NCBI GenBank assembly: GCA_002420115.1
Contig: DIHK01000061.1
Span: forward strand, 72,141 to 110,351
Direction of reading: 5' to 3'
Length of the DNA stretch: 38,211 nucleotides
Origin: Nitrospira sp. UBA5698
GTDB taxonomy: Bacteria; Nitrospirota; Nitrospiria; Nitrospirales; Nitrospiraceae
Positions 23,680-32,627 of this stretch are shown in pieces. Each line of letters opens with the position of its first letter. Position 1 is the stretch's first letter. A model generated the notes under the pieces. It made no database searches. It saw only the letters and a program-made list of their open reading frames with translations, and was not told where the DNA came from. A program made the translations under genes and the position numbers.

Positions 23680-25125
23680 TCAGTAAAAGTTGTACCGGAA
23701 GAGGATACTGGCGAGGAGTGCGCCGTCGTGCCATGTTTCGGTAAAGGCTTTCCCGGGGAAAAAATAGCCCAAGACAAACTTGGTTTGGAGATGGGGGATG
23801 CCCTGGTAACCCACCACAAGGTCAACTTCGCTGCCGATATGCTTGCTGAGTCCTGTCGGGTCGGTGTCGAGGTCGGATCCGCGAATGCGTGTCGAGACAT
23901 GGTCTTGTAGGTAATAGTGATAGACCAGGTCAAAGGATGTCTTAGAGAACGGTTTGATCCCTACGCCGCCGGTAAAGACCATGAGGTTGGTCAGTCTGGG
24001 GTCCAAGACCTCGCCATAGTATTTAAAGCGTGCGACGCCGTTGAATTTGTCGGAATTGCCCTGAAACCCGCTCTGTCGAAATCGCGCATCGACATTGTCG
24101 TTGGGATTGCTGTCTCCGGTACCATAAGCGTACCCAACTGTGAGCGACGGTTCCCAGGCTCCATCGAATGCTTGGGTGAGTCCCACATCAATCGCTTCTC
24201 CTCGAATACGCTGACCTCCGTCAGAGCCCCGTACTGCGGCGGTTTGCAGCCAATACTTGAGACCTTTCAGCAATCGCCCGCTCGACTGGAGACCCACCGT
24301 GATGGGTTGAGCCGTACCGAGCCGTTGCTGATCCTGATAGAGGGCGAACAGTCCGATGTGATTTTTTTTGCCGAACTTGTAGTCGGCATAGGCGTAATAA
24401 TTGACAAACCCCTCCTCGTCCTCTTCAGCTTCCCGTCTTAGAAGATTCCGCTGAACAAGATTCAATTGGCTGACCGATAGTTCCAGCGAAAACGGTTCAT
24501 ACTGGTAGCCCAGCCTGATCGCGTCCATATTTTCATTGAACAGCCACCGTCTGGAGTCGATGAACCGTTGTCGTCCGACTTGAAGTCGTGTGCCAGGGAC
24601 CACATTCTTGACTGTGAGAAAGGCGAGATTCATGTTCAACGCGGTGGTCTGTGACCTGTCCTCGATCTCCTCGACGGCAATCGGTATTTCAAGCACAGGA
24701 TTCACATAGAGCTGCAAATATTGATTGGGTTCATACGCGAACGCGGGGGCAAAGATCGGTGTCAAGGTGCTGTCGGCCTTGCTGAAAGTCGAGGAGAGGT
24801 CATAGTGACGATTGGTTTCTCCTTCAAGCGAGGTATAGCCGCCGACGAACAAATTGGGACCGATGGGGATGGTCGCTCGTGGTGGTGCGTTTGGATCGAA
24901 TGGTTCGAGGATCGAACTGGCGGGCTGCCCGTTGGATTGACCGTATGTGGGCAGAATAGGACCATTGGTTATGGGAGACTCGCTGGATGATGGTCTCGAA
25001 GATGGTATTGCCCGATCAATGGCTTCCTCCGCCGCATATGAAAGGGTGGCCAGCCATAACATACAGGCTGCCGCGATGTGGATCAGTTGTCTTGCGAGCT
25101 TGCGGTTCATGCTTTTTAGACGCAT
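23680..25125 (-). CDS. Outer-membrane beta-barrel, alginate-export (AlgE-like) family
   Basis: The 481-residue protein has a signal peptide (hydrophobic stretch ending LSYAA), a Pro/Ser-rich linker, then a long succession of amphipathic strands ending in Tyr (SILFRYNFY). Barrel features resembling the alginate export family include LQVGRQRFIDSRRWLFNEN, DAIRLGYQYEPFSLEL and SFDLVYHYYLQDH. Such barrels conduct acidic polysaccharides across the outer membrane. It lies 52 bp downstream of the ABC exporter gene on the same strand, so it may be the last gene of the glycan operon and supply its outer-membrane exit. ATG 25125 or ATG 25110 could be the start; neither has a clear ribosome site. Confidence 0.75.
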   Translation of the reverse strand: MRLKSMNRKLARQLIHIAAACMLWLATLSYAAEEAIDRAIPSSRPSSSESPITNGPILPTYGQSNGQPASSILEPFDPNAPPRATIPIGPNLFVGGYTSLEGETNRHYDLSSTFSKADSTLTPIFAPAFAYEPNQYLQLYVNPVLEIPIAVEEIEDRSQTTALNMNLAFLTVKNVVPGTRLQVGRQRFIDSRRWLFNENMDAIRLGYQYEPFSLELSVSQLNLVQRNLLRREAEEDEEGFVNYYAYADYKFGKKNHIGLFALYQDQQRLGTAQPITVGLQSSGRLLKGLKYWLQTAAVRGSDGGQRIRGEAIDVGLTQAFDGAWEPSLTVGYAYGTGDSNPNDNVDARFRQSGFQGNSDKFNGVARFKYYGEVLDPRLTNLMVFTGGVGIKPFSKTSFDLVYHYYLQDHVSTRIRGSDLDTDPTGLSKHIGSEVDLVVGYQGIPHLQTKFVLGYFFPGKAFTETWHDGALLASILFRYNFY

Positions 25126-25177
25126 CTCATGAGCTGGCGTTTCCCTGTTCGTGCCCTTTAGCGAGAAATATGTTGGG

Positions 25178-27010
25178 CTATGTCAGGTTGTTCGATTGAA
25201 GACGGACCAGACCATCCGACTGTTGCGCGTAGAGGCCAGCATAGAGCCCTTGGCGGTCCAGCAACTCCCGATGTGTGCCCTGTTCGACTAGGCGGCCTTG
25301 GTCTAAAACGAAGATGCGATCAAACAGGTCCATCCCGACCAGCTGATGGGTAATGACGATCATGGTCCGGTCGGCTTGAATGCGCGCGATGGCCTCTCGG
25401 ATATAGGTGGCCGATCGATGGTCGAGTGATGCGGTGGGCTCGTCCAGAATGAGAATAGATGGTTGTTTCACGAGTGCGCGAGCCAGACAGATCCGTTGTC
25501 GCTGTCCACCGGACAAGGTGCTTCCGCGTTCTCCGACGACCGTCTCATAACCATTGGGGAGCCGAGCGATGAACTCATGGGCATTCGCCTCCCGGGCCGC
25601 CTCCATAATTTGCTCCCGGGTCGCCTGTTCAGTGCCATAGGAAATATTCTCCGCGATGCTGGCACGGAACAAGAGCGTCTCCTGGAGCACCATGCCGATT
25701 TCACGTCGCAGCGATTCACGCTCATAGTCGTCTAGACTGAGGCGATCGATAGTGATCGTTCCGGCTGAAGGCTGATAGAGGCGGAGGAGCAAACTTACGA
25801 GCGTCGACTTGCCGGATCCGGAGGGGCCGACCAACGCGATGCGCTGGCCAGGTGTAATCTGGAAGGAGACGTCTCGTAACACGGGGCATCCTTCGAGATA
25901 GCCGAATGACACCTCTTCAAATCGGATGTCGCCGCGCAGATGCGTGGCCTTGACAGCGTCCGGTCGGTCCTGAATCTCTGGTTCGATACCCAGCAAATCG
26001 GCGATGCGTTGGGCACTGACCATCGCTTGAGAAAATTGGGCCGAGAGTTTGGAGAGGTCTTTGATGGGGCTGTAGAGGTTCTTCATATAGCTCACGAAGA
26101 TGAGTAGGTCGCCGGGTGTCATACGGGCTTTGAGCACCTGCCAGGCTCCGAAGAACACGGTGGCGGCCGTACTGACCGCTCCGATGATCGAGACGACGCG
26201 GGTCACAGCCGCAGTGGTTCTGGCTGTTTGAAGCCCGGTATGTAAATGTTTAGTGCTTTCCTGTTTGAAACGATCTTGCTCGAACCGTTCCCGGCCGAAC
26301 GTCTGGACGACTGAGATTGAGGACAGGGATTCGCTGAGCTGTGAGGCCATGCGACCGTCCTGCTCTCGCTGAGTACGCGTCGTGGCTAAAATTTTCCGAT
26401 GCAAGATAAAGAGACCGCTCACAAGGATCGGCATAGTGGCCAGGATGACGAGGCTCAGCTCCCAATTGACGGCGAACATGACGACGAACATGCCGAGGAA
26501 TGTGAGGAGGTGCCCGGAGACGGCCAGTGGAATGTCGGTGAAGGCATTCTTCAAGATCTTGGTATCGCCGGCCAATTTCGTCAGGAGCTCACCGGACTGC
26601 GTGTGTGAATGGAACGACAGCGAGAGCCCTTGCACATGGGCGAAAAGGTGTTGCCGAATCGTGAAGACCAATTGGTGGCCGATTTTGCTTGTCACAAACG
26701 ACTGAGCATAGGAGAGGGCTCCGCTCATGATGGCAATAAGGGCGATCAATGACGCAAGCCCAGCCAACACCATCACTGGCCAGGAGCGATACCACTCACT
26801 GATGAAAGCGAGAGACGGAGCGGACGGCTTCTGCAGCAAGATGTAGTCCAGAATGAGTTTGAGCGGCCATGGTGCGAGAAGTTGCATCAGCGCAACACCG
26901 ACCAGGCAGCTGCCGGCCAGCGTCAGATGTCGTTTGGCTGAGCGTAGGTGCGACGTGATGATCGCTCGAAATCGTGCGCGTCCTCGTCGATGGGTCGCAG
27001 TCTGTCTCAT
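25178..27010 (-). CDS. ABC exporter (MsbA/type I half-transporter), probable glycan or glycolipid flippase
   Basis: The 610-residue half-transporter has six predicted membrane helices in the N-terminal ~340 residues. The nucleotide-binding domain follows: Walker A GPSGSGKST with Lys401, the full signature LSGGQRQR, Walker B ILILDEPTASLD and the H-loop THQ. It should work as a homodimer at the inner membrane. Its ATG overlaps the stop of the glycosyltransferase-deacetylase gene (ATGA), and all neighbouring genes in the run concern carbohydrate. The likely cargo is therefore a lipid-linked or soluble glycan made by the operon. The cargo assignment is inference from context. Confidence 0.9.
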   Translation of the reverse strand: MRQTATHRRGRARFRAIITSHLRSAKRHLTLAGSCLVGVALMQLLAPWPLKLILDYILLQKPSAPSLAFISEWYRSWPVMVLAGLASLIALIAIMSGALSYAQSFVTSKIGHQLVFTIRQHLFAHVQGLSLSFHSHTQSGELLTKLAGDTKILKNAFTDIPLAVSGHLLTFLGMFVVMFAVNWELSLVILATMPILVSGLFILHRKILATTRTQREQDGRMASQLSESLSSISVVQTFGRERFEQDRFKQESTKHLHTGLQTARTTAAVTRVVSIIGAVSTAATVFFGAWQVLKARMTPGDLLIFVSYMKNLYSPIKDLSKLSAQFSQAMVSAQRIADLLGIEPEIQDRPDAVKATHLRGDIRFEEVSFGYLEGCPVLRDVSFQITPGQRIALVGPSGSGKSTLVSLLLRLYQPSAGTITIDRLSLDDYERESLRREIGMVLQETLLFRASIAENISYGTEQATREQIMEAAREANAHEFIARLPNGYETVVGERGSTLSGGQRQRICLARALVKQPSILILDEPTASLDHRSATYIREAIARIQADRTMIVITHQLVGMDLFDRIFVLDQGRLVEQGTHRELLDRQGLYAGLYAQQSDGLVRLQSNNLT

Positions 27011-29046
27011 CGTGAGGCCACCTGTGGTTCGTGCGTGAGCGGAAGGAGCGTGCGAAACGTATGAAACCGTACCACGGTGCAGCGGCGCAGTTCGCAGAGG
27101 ACCTGATCGAGAAATCGAAAGGCGTCACTGGTCATGACTTTATGATGAAGTAAGAGTCCGACGATGGGCAGCGTGTCCAGCTGCTCGACCAGGCTATTTA
27201 TGATGTCACTTGGAGATTTCATCCGAGGTCCTTCTTTCCATGTGTAGAGGTCCAGCGTCGAAGAGATCTCGGTGAATCGGTACTCAGTGAGTCGTTCCTT
27301 TCCACGATCCTTGGAGAACACCTGAAAGCCAAGTTCGTCGAGAACTTGATAGGTGTCTGCCGTGCAGCGATTCCATGGAGGGGTGAAGGCTGGGTAAAAC
27401 AAGTCTTCAAACGTTGATTCAAGAATGGCTTTCCCACGTGCAATGTCGTTCAGCTGTTGTGTGAATAACCGTGACGGGCCGAACTCGCACTTGCGTCCTT
27501 CTGCTTCATGGTTGTTGTGCATCCAGCCATGTTGGTCCAGGCTCAGCAGCGCCTGATCGGCTCGAAGGACATTCTTAAGAGTGGCCGTACAGGCCGGCGT
27601 GAGTCGACCGGGGATAATTTCTAGATTCATCGGCACGCCTCGGGCGAGCGCCAAGTCGAGTAAGTGCTTCAACGAGTCTTCGTCCTCATCGACATCATCA
27701 TCGCGAAGAAAGAGGTGAAGGGCCCGTCCCTCGGCCTCTTTTACATCGAGGAACTGTTTGAACTCGGTGAGCCAATGGTCAGGCTGATTCCTGCGTACTG
27801 AAGCCACTGTCGTGTGGGCGGTCCGATTGTCCGACTGTTGGACGAGCCGTTCAATCGACAGAGCCGTTTCTCGTCCACCGTTAGTATTGATGGAATGTGG
27901 AGTGCGAGCGTGCGAACCACTCAGAGAGGCGAGGATCTTTTCTGCGAGCTGTTCAGGGGCGAGGTCAGCGGGCCGTAGCAGGGTGAGGAGCCCACGCTGC
28001 TCAAGTTTCTTGGCTCGAATGGTTTGCTCGTCATTTTTATGACCGGTAAAGGGCCACACCAGTGCGCGTGTGCCGGTATTCAACAGATTCATGCAGGTGT
28101 TGTAGCCGGCCATTGAGATGGAGAGGGTGGCTTGATGCATGAGTGATTCAAATGATGAGGTGAAACGTCGGACTTGGATATGTGAGCACTGGGCTGCAAG
28201 CTCATGGAGCTCCACATACTGCTGCTCGGGCATATAGGGGCCTGTGAACACGAGCATCCGATGGGGGAGTTTTTGAATCAGCAGTGTGGAGGCCCGAATA
28301 CTACTGTCGAGCAGTTCGTAGCCCACACGCCCGCCACCGACACTGGTAAGAATCAGCGGCCTCCCATCGGAAACTGATTGGTCGTCCGTTGTTTGAACAT
28401 CCGCCGACACATCTGAGCCCTGCGTCACAAACCCGGTGTACTGAACTTCGCATCGGAGATCGTGGCAGCGTGAAAAGGTCTCATCTAATGTCTGGAAGGT
28501 CGGATCCGAATGGATCAGTAGTAGGTCGAAATACCGATTCATCAGACTCACAACCCAGTCTTCATGACGAACGTGATCCGGTTTGGTCACTAGAATATCC
28601 CGCAGGCTGCAGACGACTTTGGTCGATGGTGCTGATAAGCGGATATGTGCCAGTAAGGGCAACAGCTCAAAGGCAAACCGCTTTCTCCCAAACGGGAAAA
28701 GCTCGATGATCACGACGTCTGGATGAACATGACCGACGAGCTCGAATAACGTGCGCTTTCTGGCTTGTTGAACCTGTTCAAGAGTGGTGCTCTCACCGTG
28801 GACGTTCAGACTCTGAAATTCACTGTCAGTTGTGATCGGAGGTAGATTGACGATCGTCACCCACGATGGCGTATCCACGCCGGAAAGGGATTCACCTCCG
28901 TTCACGAAAACGACGGAGCAATTCCGCAGGGCTCGGGCAATGGCCATGCTTCGGATGAGGTGCCCCATCCCCAGGACGTGCTGACAATAGATGAGGACGC
29001 GTGGCTTGTTGTCACAATCTGTTGTGGAAGCCGACTCGTTGCTCAT
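27007..29046 (-). CDS. Fusion: MurG/COG4671-like glycosyltransferase + polysaccharide deacetylase-like domain
   Basis: The 679-residue protein has two parts. Residues ~15-400 form a GT-B glycosyltransferase of the COG4671 kind (VLIYCQHVLGMGHLIRSMAI at the start, SVGGGRVGYELLD and SMAGYNTCMNLL later). Residues ~435-670 resemble a NodB-type deacetylase closest to the DUF2334 pattern. Evidence is the acidic metal motif LRDDDVDED (Asp449-451), HGWMHNNH with His506/His510/His513, and FTPPWNR. The protein could transfer a sugar and remove an N-acetyl group from the same chain. It is coupled by 4-bp overlaps to genes on both sides (kinase upstream, ABC exporter downstream). The fusion is continuous in frame; the order of action is inference. 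Confidence 0.85.
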   Translation of the reverse strand: MSNESASTTDCDNKPRVLIYCQHVLGMGHLIRSMAIARALRNCSVVFVNGGESLSGVDTPSWVTIVNLPPITTDSEFQSLNVHGESTTLEQVQQARKRTLFELVGHVHPDVVIIELFPFGRKRFAFELLPLLAHIRLSAPSTKVVCSLRDILVTKPDHVRHEDWVVSLMNRYFDLLLIHSDPTFQTLDETFSRCHDLRCEVQYTGFVTQGSDVSADVQTTDDQSVSDGRPLILTSVGGGRVGYELLDSSIRASTLLIQKLPHRMLVFTGPYMPEQQYVELHELAAQCSHIQVRRFTSSFESLMHQATLSISMAGYNTCMNLLNTGTRALVWPFTGHKNDEQTIRAKKLEQRGLLTLLRPADLAPEQLAEKILASLSGSHARTPHSINTNGGRETALSIERLVQQSDNRTAHTTVASVRRNQPDHWLTEFKQFLDVKEAEGRALHLFLRDDDVDEDEDSLKHLLDLALARGVPMNLEIIPGRLTPACTATLKNVLRADQALLSLDQHGWMHNNHEAEGRKCEFGPSRLFTQQLNDIARGKAILESTFEDLFYPAFTPPWNRCTADTYQVLDELGFQVFSKDRGKERLTEYRFTEISSTLDLYTWKEGPRMKSPSDIINSLVEQLDTLPIVGLLLHHKVMTSDAFRFLDQVLCELRRCTVVRFHTFRTLLPLTHEPQVASR

Positions 29047-30449
29047 AGCCTGAATCCTTTCTGGGCCAGCTGAAGAATCTGCTCGACGGTGCGCTCGAAT
29101 CCCGGTGCGAATCGTAAGTAATGCCGGTAAGCCTTATTGATGAATTGGAGACGGGCATGCCAGGCCAATCGTTCGAGCGGGACCTCCCATTCCACCTCTC
29201 GCTGGTATGTGCGGTACAGCCGAGTCGATAGGTCTTGCACAAATTGCTGGTCTAGCTCACGGAAATGCAGATCGACCATAAAATTGGCCAGGTCCTGAAG
29301 GGGGTCTCCGATCACCAGCTCATCAAGGTCACAGAACACGAGCCGTCCCTGATGGGTGAGCAGCTGTTGAATGTGAAAGTCCCAATGGATCGGACAAGAG
29401 GGAATTGTTGATGCCAGAGGCGCGGTCTGTTCAAGGTCATCGGCCATGGCCATACACGTTTCCGCGAGCATTGGGACAGCATCTGCAAGTTTAGTCAGTT
29501 TTTTGTGGGCCTCAGTGACATGGTCCGTCGTCGAATGAATGGCCAGGCCGGGGACCTGACTTGTATGAAGTGACACCAAACCTCGTGCGAGTTCTGTGAT
29601 GTAGTGTTCATGGTTCGATGGATTGAGGACTTGGACAAGAGGCGTTCCAGGAACGCCGCGTTGCCACACGGTGTTGATCGCGGCGCTGTAGCCGAGAGGC
29701 TGAGCAATGGCCATCGCCTCTGGATCGCCCATGGACCGATCCCAGAACAATTGTAGGCGCTCATAGAGTATTTGTCCCTGTGAGTCGCCGAATGTTTTCC
29801 CAAACAATTCGTCGATCCGATCCTGGGTAGAATCATAGAGGGTATACCGATTGGTACAACGAATCTCCGGTCGATAATTGACCAGGTGTTGTGCCAGGAC
29901 TTGAGGCGTGCCTTGTATGCCAATCTGCTTCAGCCCTTCTAGTGGGAGATGCTGCTCGATTGTCACGAGATCAACAAGTTGGTGCAAATGCGGAAGCACT
30001 GGGTCGTGGGGGAATCTCCACAGGATGAGATCCTGCTCTGGTACATGGACCACAGAATTGTGAAACTCCGGGGCAGACATTCCCTTCTGAACGAGTAGGC
30101 GAAAGGCCTCTCTACTGCGACCGCCAAGAAACACCTTCATATAAACGATACGCTGGAAGGATGGGCCAGTTGCTCCTTCTCTCAGTGTGAGCTGATAGCA
30201 GGCGGACAGCGTGGACTTACTCTTGCTGGTCGGCTTGAGGTACGTCTTCAGCTTTGCGTCCAGAATGACGCAGTCCCTGATTTCAAAAGAGCCGCTGGAA
30301 AGTTCTGGAACACATGATCGAAGGATGGGAACAGCGTCCACGAGAGTTGCGAACCGCTGAAAGGTTCGGCGTAGAGTCCCCCAATCTGGTGTTACCATGG
30401 GCTTAGAGACAGGACCAATGTTGAGTGGTGTATGGGTGGTCGACATCAT
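29043..30449 (-). CDS. APH-fold kinase-like protein 1 (glycan cluster)
   Basis: The 468-residue protein has the aminoglycoside phosphotransferase/choline kinase fold in its C-terminal half. The catalytic loop reads HWDFHIQQ (355-362), where the family consensus is HGDxxxxN, so the metal-binding Asn is Gln362. The following DLDE supplies the second Asp. The N-terminal half holds two N-lobe-like segments, each ending in a Lys strand (YMKVFLGGRS and LFGKTF). Close similarity to the 32621 protein is visible (FPHDPVL, VEWEV, NKAYRHY). Overlap with neighbours is 4 bp at each end, and M1 at 30449 fits the ATGATG overlap. The substrate is probably a sugar or alcohol of the glycan; a resistance role is unlikely in this setting. 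Confidence 0.78.
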   Translation of the reverse strand: MMSTTHTPLNIGPVSKPMVTPDWGTLRRTFQRFATLVDAVPILRSCVPELSSGSFEIRDCVILDAKLKTYLKPTSKSKSTLSACYQLTLREGATGPSFQRIVYMKVFLGGRSREAFRLLVQKGMSAPEFHNSVVHVPEQDLILWRFPHDPVLPHLHQLVDLVTIEQHLPLEGLKQIGIQGTPQVLAQHLVNYRPEIRCTNRYTLYDSTQDRIDELFGKTFGDSQGQILYERLQLFWDRSMGDPEAMAIAQPLGYSAAINTVWQRGVPGTPLVQVLNPSNHEHYITELARGLVSLHTSQVPGLAIHSTTDHVTEAHKKLTKLADAVPMLAETCMAMADDLEQTAPLASTIPSCPIHWDFHIQQLLTHQGRLVFCDLDELVIGDPLQDLANFMVDLHFRELDQQFVQDLSTRLYRTYQREVEWEVPLERLAWHARLQFINKAYRHYLRFAPGFERTVEQILQLAQKGFRL

Positions 30450-31678
30450 GCATGCCCCACGTGTGCCAGGATGTTCGTGAGTACGTGATCGGAATCGAAA
30501 TAGGTTTCCGCGATGTCTCGCGCCGCACGAGAATGGCCAAGATAGTCTCCGTTAATATCTTCAATGCCTGCCAAGGCTTCTTCCATCGTGCGGAACGTGA
30601 GCAACCCCTTGCCTGTCGGCAGGTGCGATTCAATGCCGGTTGACTGGACAAGCACTGGTCTTCCAGACGCTAGGTAGAGGGCGCTTCGGTCGCTGAACCA
30701 GCCGACCGAAAATTCCACGACGCGGTTATGTGCCACGCTGAACTCTGCGCGAGAGTGTGTGATATACCGGCTGTAATCCGTCAGCGTACGAAGCCTCCGG
30801 GGGTCCGTCAGTTGCCAGCCGTTCTGTCGGAACATCTCGCTATCGACTTCATCGTGAGGTTCAATACGCAGAGCGATTTCCAGTTCCTGTGCGGTTCTCT
30901 TCGGGATCTCGATGAACTTGAGCCAACTATCCGCTTTTTCACCAGACTCCGTTCCTTGCCACTGGAAGGTGGTTCGTCCCTTCCAACTGGAGATCGTCGT
31001 GAATCGTGTGCTCGCATGATCCAAAGCAGTCGGCCACATAGGGAGAACCACGGGACGGAGTATCGGATGCCAGTGACGATTTCCTGTCGGGATGCGACAG
31101 GCGTCCGTCCCGATATTGAGGCCCAAGGTGAACAGGTGATCGTAGTGATCCAACGCCTCGTAGTTACCGCCATGTTGTTGAAGGAAGACCTGCGTATTAC
31201 CAGGATTGCCATCGATGTAGAGCCGACATCGCGGATTTGAGAAAATGTCTTGAGCCTTATGGATTTCGCCGCTTCTTGTCATCAACAGATCACACCGCTT
31301 GGCAACGTTGACGGCTTCAGCGAACGGCATGCTGTGCGTGGCCTCTCCATTCTTGTAAATCAGACAACATCGTGGCCAGATTCCATAGGTCTTCATTACC
31401 GATTCGAAATGTCGTCGACCCTCCCATTGCTCGAAAGGAACCTTCTTCCCGGATGCATCCACGCATCGATTGGAACCGACTCGCTCCATCACGTATACCT
31501 CATGGCCGAGTCGTTGCAGCCCAACCGGGTAGGCCATGATGCTGTCGATATGACCCGCGGTGGCATTGGCTATTTTCCCTGTACAGATGATCAGCATGTC
31601 ACTCGCCCACTGTTCTGGATTTGCTCCTCGCACACCGAACTGCCGATCCTTACCGTGTGTAGAAGCGGAGGAATTCAT
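30446..31678 (-). CDS. Glycosyltransferase-like protein
   Basis: The 410-residue protein resembles GT-B glycosyltransferases only loosely. An N-terminal Rossmann start (MLIICTGKIANATAGHI, GLQRLGHEVYVMERVG) and a C-terminal segment (FSDRSALYLASGRPVLVQST) fit the acceptor and nucleotide-sugar domains. The pattern CRLYIDGNPGNTQVFLQQ in the middle is not a motif I know. I annotate the ATG at 31678, which overlaps the upstream gene by 29 bp. The real start may be GTG at residue 16 or ATG at residue 28 (31597), just before the Rossmann strand. It lies between two glycosyltransferase/kinase genes in the same operon. Confidence 0.65.
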   Translation of the reverse strand: MNSSASTHGKDRQFGVRGANPEQWASDMLIICTGKIANATAGHIDSIMAYPVGLQRLGHEVYVMERVGSNRCVDASGKKVPFEQWEGRRHFESVMKTYGIWPRCCLIYKNGEATHSMPFAEAVNVAKRCDLLMTRSGEIHKAQDIFSNPRCRLYIDGNPGNTQVFLQQHGGNYEALDHYDHLFTLGLNIGTDACRIPTGNRHWHPILRPVVLPMWPTALDHASTRFTTISSWKGRTTFQWQGTESGEKADSWLKFIEIPKRTAQELEIALRIEPHDEVDSEMFRQNGWQLTDPRRLRTLTDYSRYITHSRAEFSVAHNRVVEFSVGWFSDRSALYLASGRPVLVQSTGIESHLPTGKGLLTFRTMEEALAGIEDINGDYLGHSRAARDIAETYFDSDHVLTNILAHVGHA

Positions 31679-32627
31679 CTCGGACTGCCGGCGCGAGGGA
31701 CGCTTCCAACTTCTTCCTCGCGGCCTGTCCTACACGCTTCCGCAGCGCCGGGTCGGCTTTGAGGGTCAAGAGGATCTCGACGGCCTCCGCGTCGGTATCG
31801 AAGAGGAAGCCGTCGACTCGGTCTTCGATGTATTCGCTGTAGCCGCCCCTCCTATGGCAGACGACGGGTAGTCCGCAGGCCATGGCCTCAGAGACGACCC
31901 TGCCGCTGGGCTCAAAGTACTTCTCCGACGTGCGGTAGAAGAAACAATCCAGCCCCTTCAAGAAGACATCCGGCTCCTGCGCACCTGCTGAAAGCAGGGT
32001 GATTTCTGACACGTTGTCGAGCTCGCCGGCCAGGCATCGGCCCCCCATGATCTTCACCGTGCCGCCTTCTGAGACAAAGTGGTGGTAGATCCCGATGTCG
32101 TTGGGGTGGTGCTTCTTGGCGTGGTCCCTGCTCAGCCGGCCGATTGTGAAGCGTCTGTTCGACCCATTGTCGCGCTCGCATTCGGCCGGTGCGAACCGTT
32201 GCAGATCTATCGGAGACATCTCGATAGGGCCAGAGAGGCGGCAGGCATCCATGAGCCACCGCGCGGCGAAGACGATCTCCACCTTCGGGTTCCCGAAGCG
32301 CTGCAGTGTATGCAGGCGGTCTTGGAGCTGGTCGAGTCGCGATGTGTTGTAGATGAGAATGGTGCGCGTCGGCCGAGCTAGGTCAATCCATGGCTCGAGC
32401 TCGTGATAGACGCCGACGATGATGAACGTGCCGGTCATTGGAAAAGACTTGTTCGAGAGGTCGATTTTGCGTATCGGATAGTCTGAGAAGCGGGAATTCG
32501 GCTCCGAAGAGCTCCAGAGCTGGACGTCGCAGCGCTTGGAGAGCTCTTCGAACAGCCTCAGAGTCCGCCATTCGCTGCCGCCCGACGCGTTCCCCATCGG
32601 ATTGATCAGATGGACCTGTTTCAGCAT
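31650..32627 (-). CDS. GT4-type glycosyltransferase
   Basis: The 325-residue GT-B enzyme starts MLKQVHLINPMGNASGGSEW. Its donor-binding part reads EPSGRVVSEAMACGLPVVCH followed by RGGYSEYI, which is the usual GT4 acidic/Gly-rich motif region. It is shorter than typical family members (about 370-400), mostly in the N-terminal domain. ATG 32627 follows GGAGG and overlaps the upstream kinase stop by 7 bp. A longer frame to 32831 would run through that kinase gene and is not credible. The donor and acceptor sugars are unknown. Confidence 0.83.
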   Translation of the reverse strand: MLKQVHLINPMGNASGGSEWRTLRLFEELSKRCDVQLWSSSEPNSRFSDYPIRKIDLSNKSFPMTGTFIIVGVYHELEPWIDLARPTRTILIYNTSRLDQLQDRLHTLQRFGNPKVEIVFAARWLMDACRLSGPIEMSPIDLQRFAPAECERDNGSNRRFTIGRLSRDHAKKHHPNDIGIYHHFVSEGGTVKIMGGRCLAGELDNVSEITLLSAGAQEPDVFLKGLDCFFYRTSEKYFEPSGRVVSEAMACGLPVVCHRRGGYSEYIEDRVDGFLFDTDAEAVEILLTLKADPALRKRVGQAARKKLEASLAPAVRDEFLRFYTR

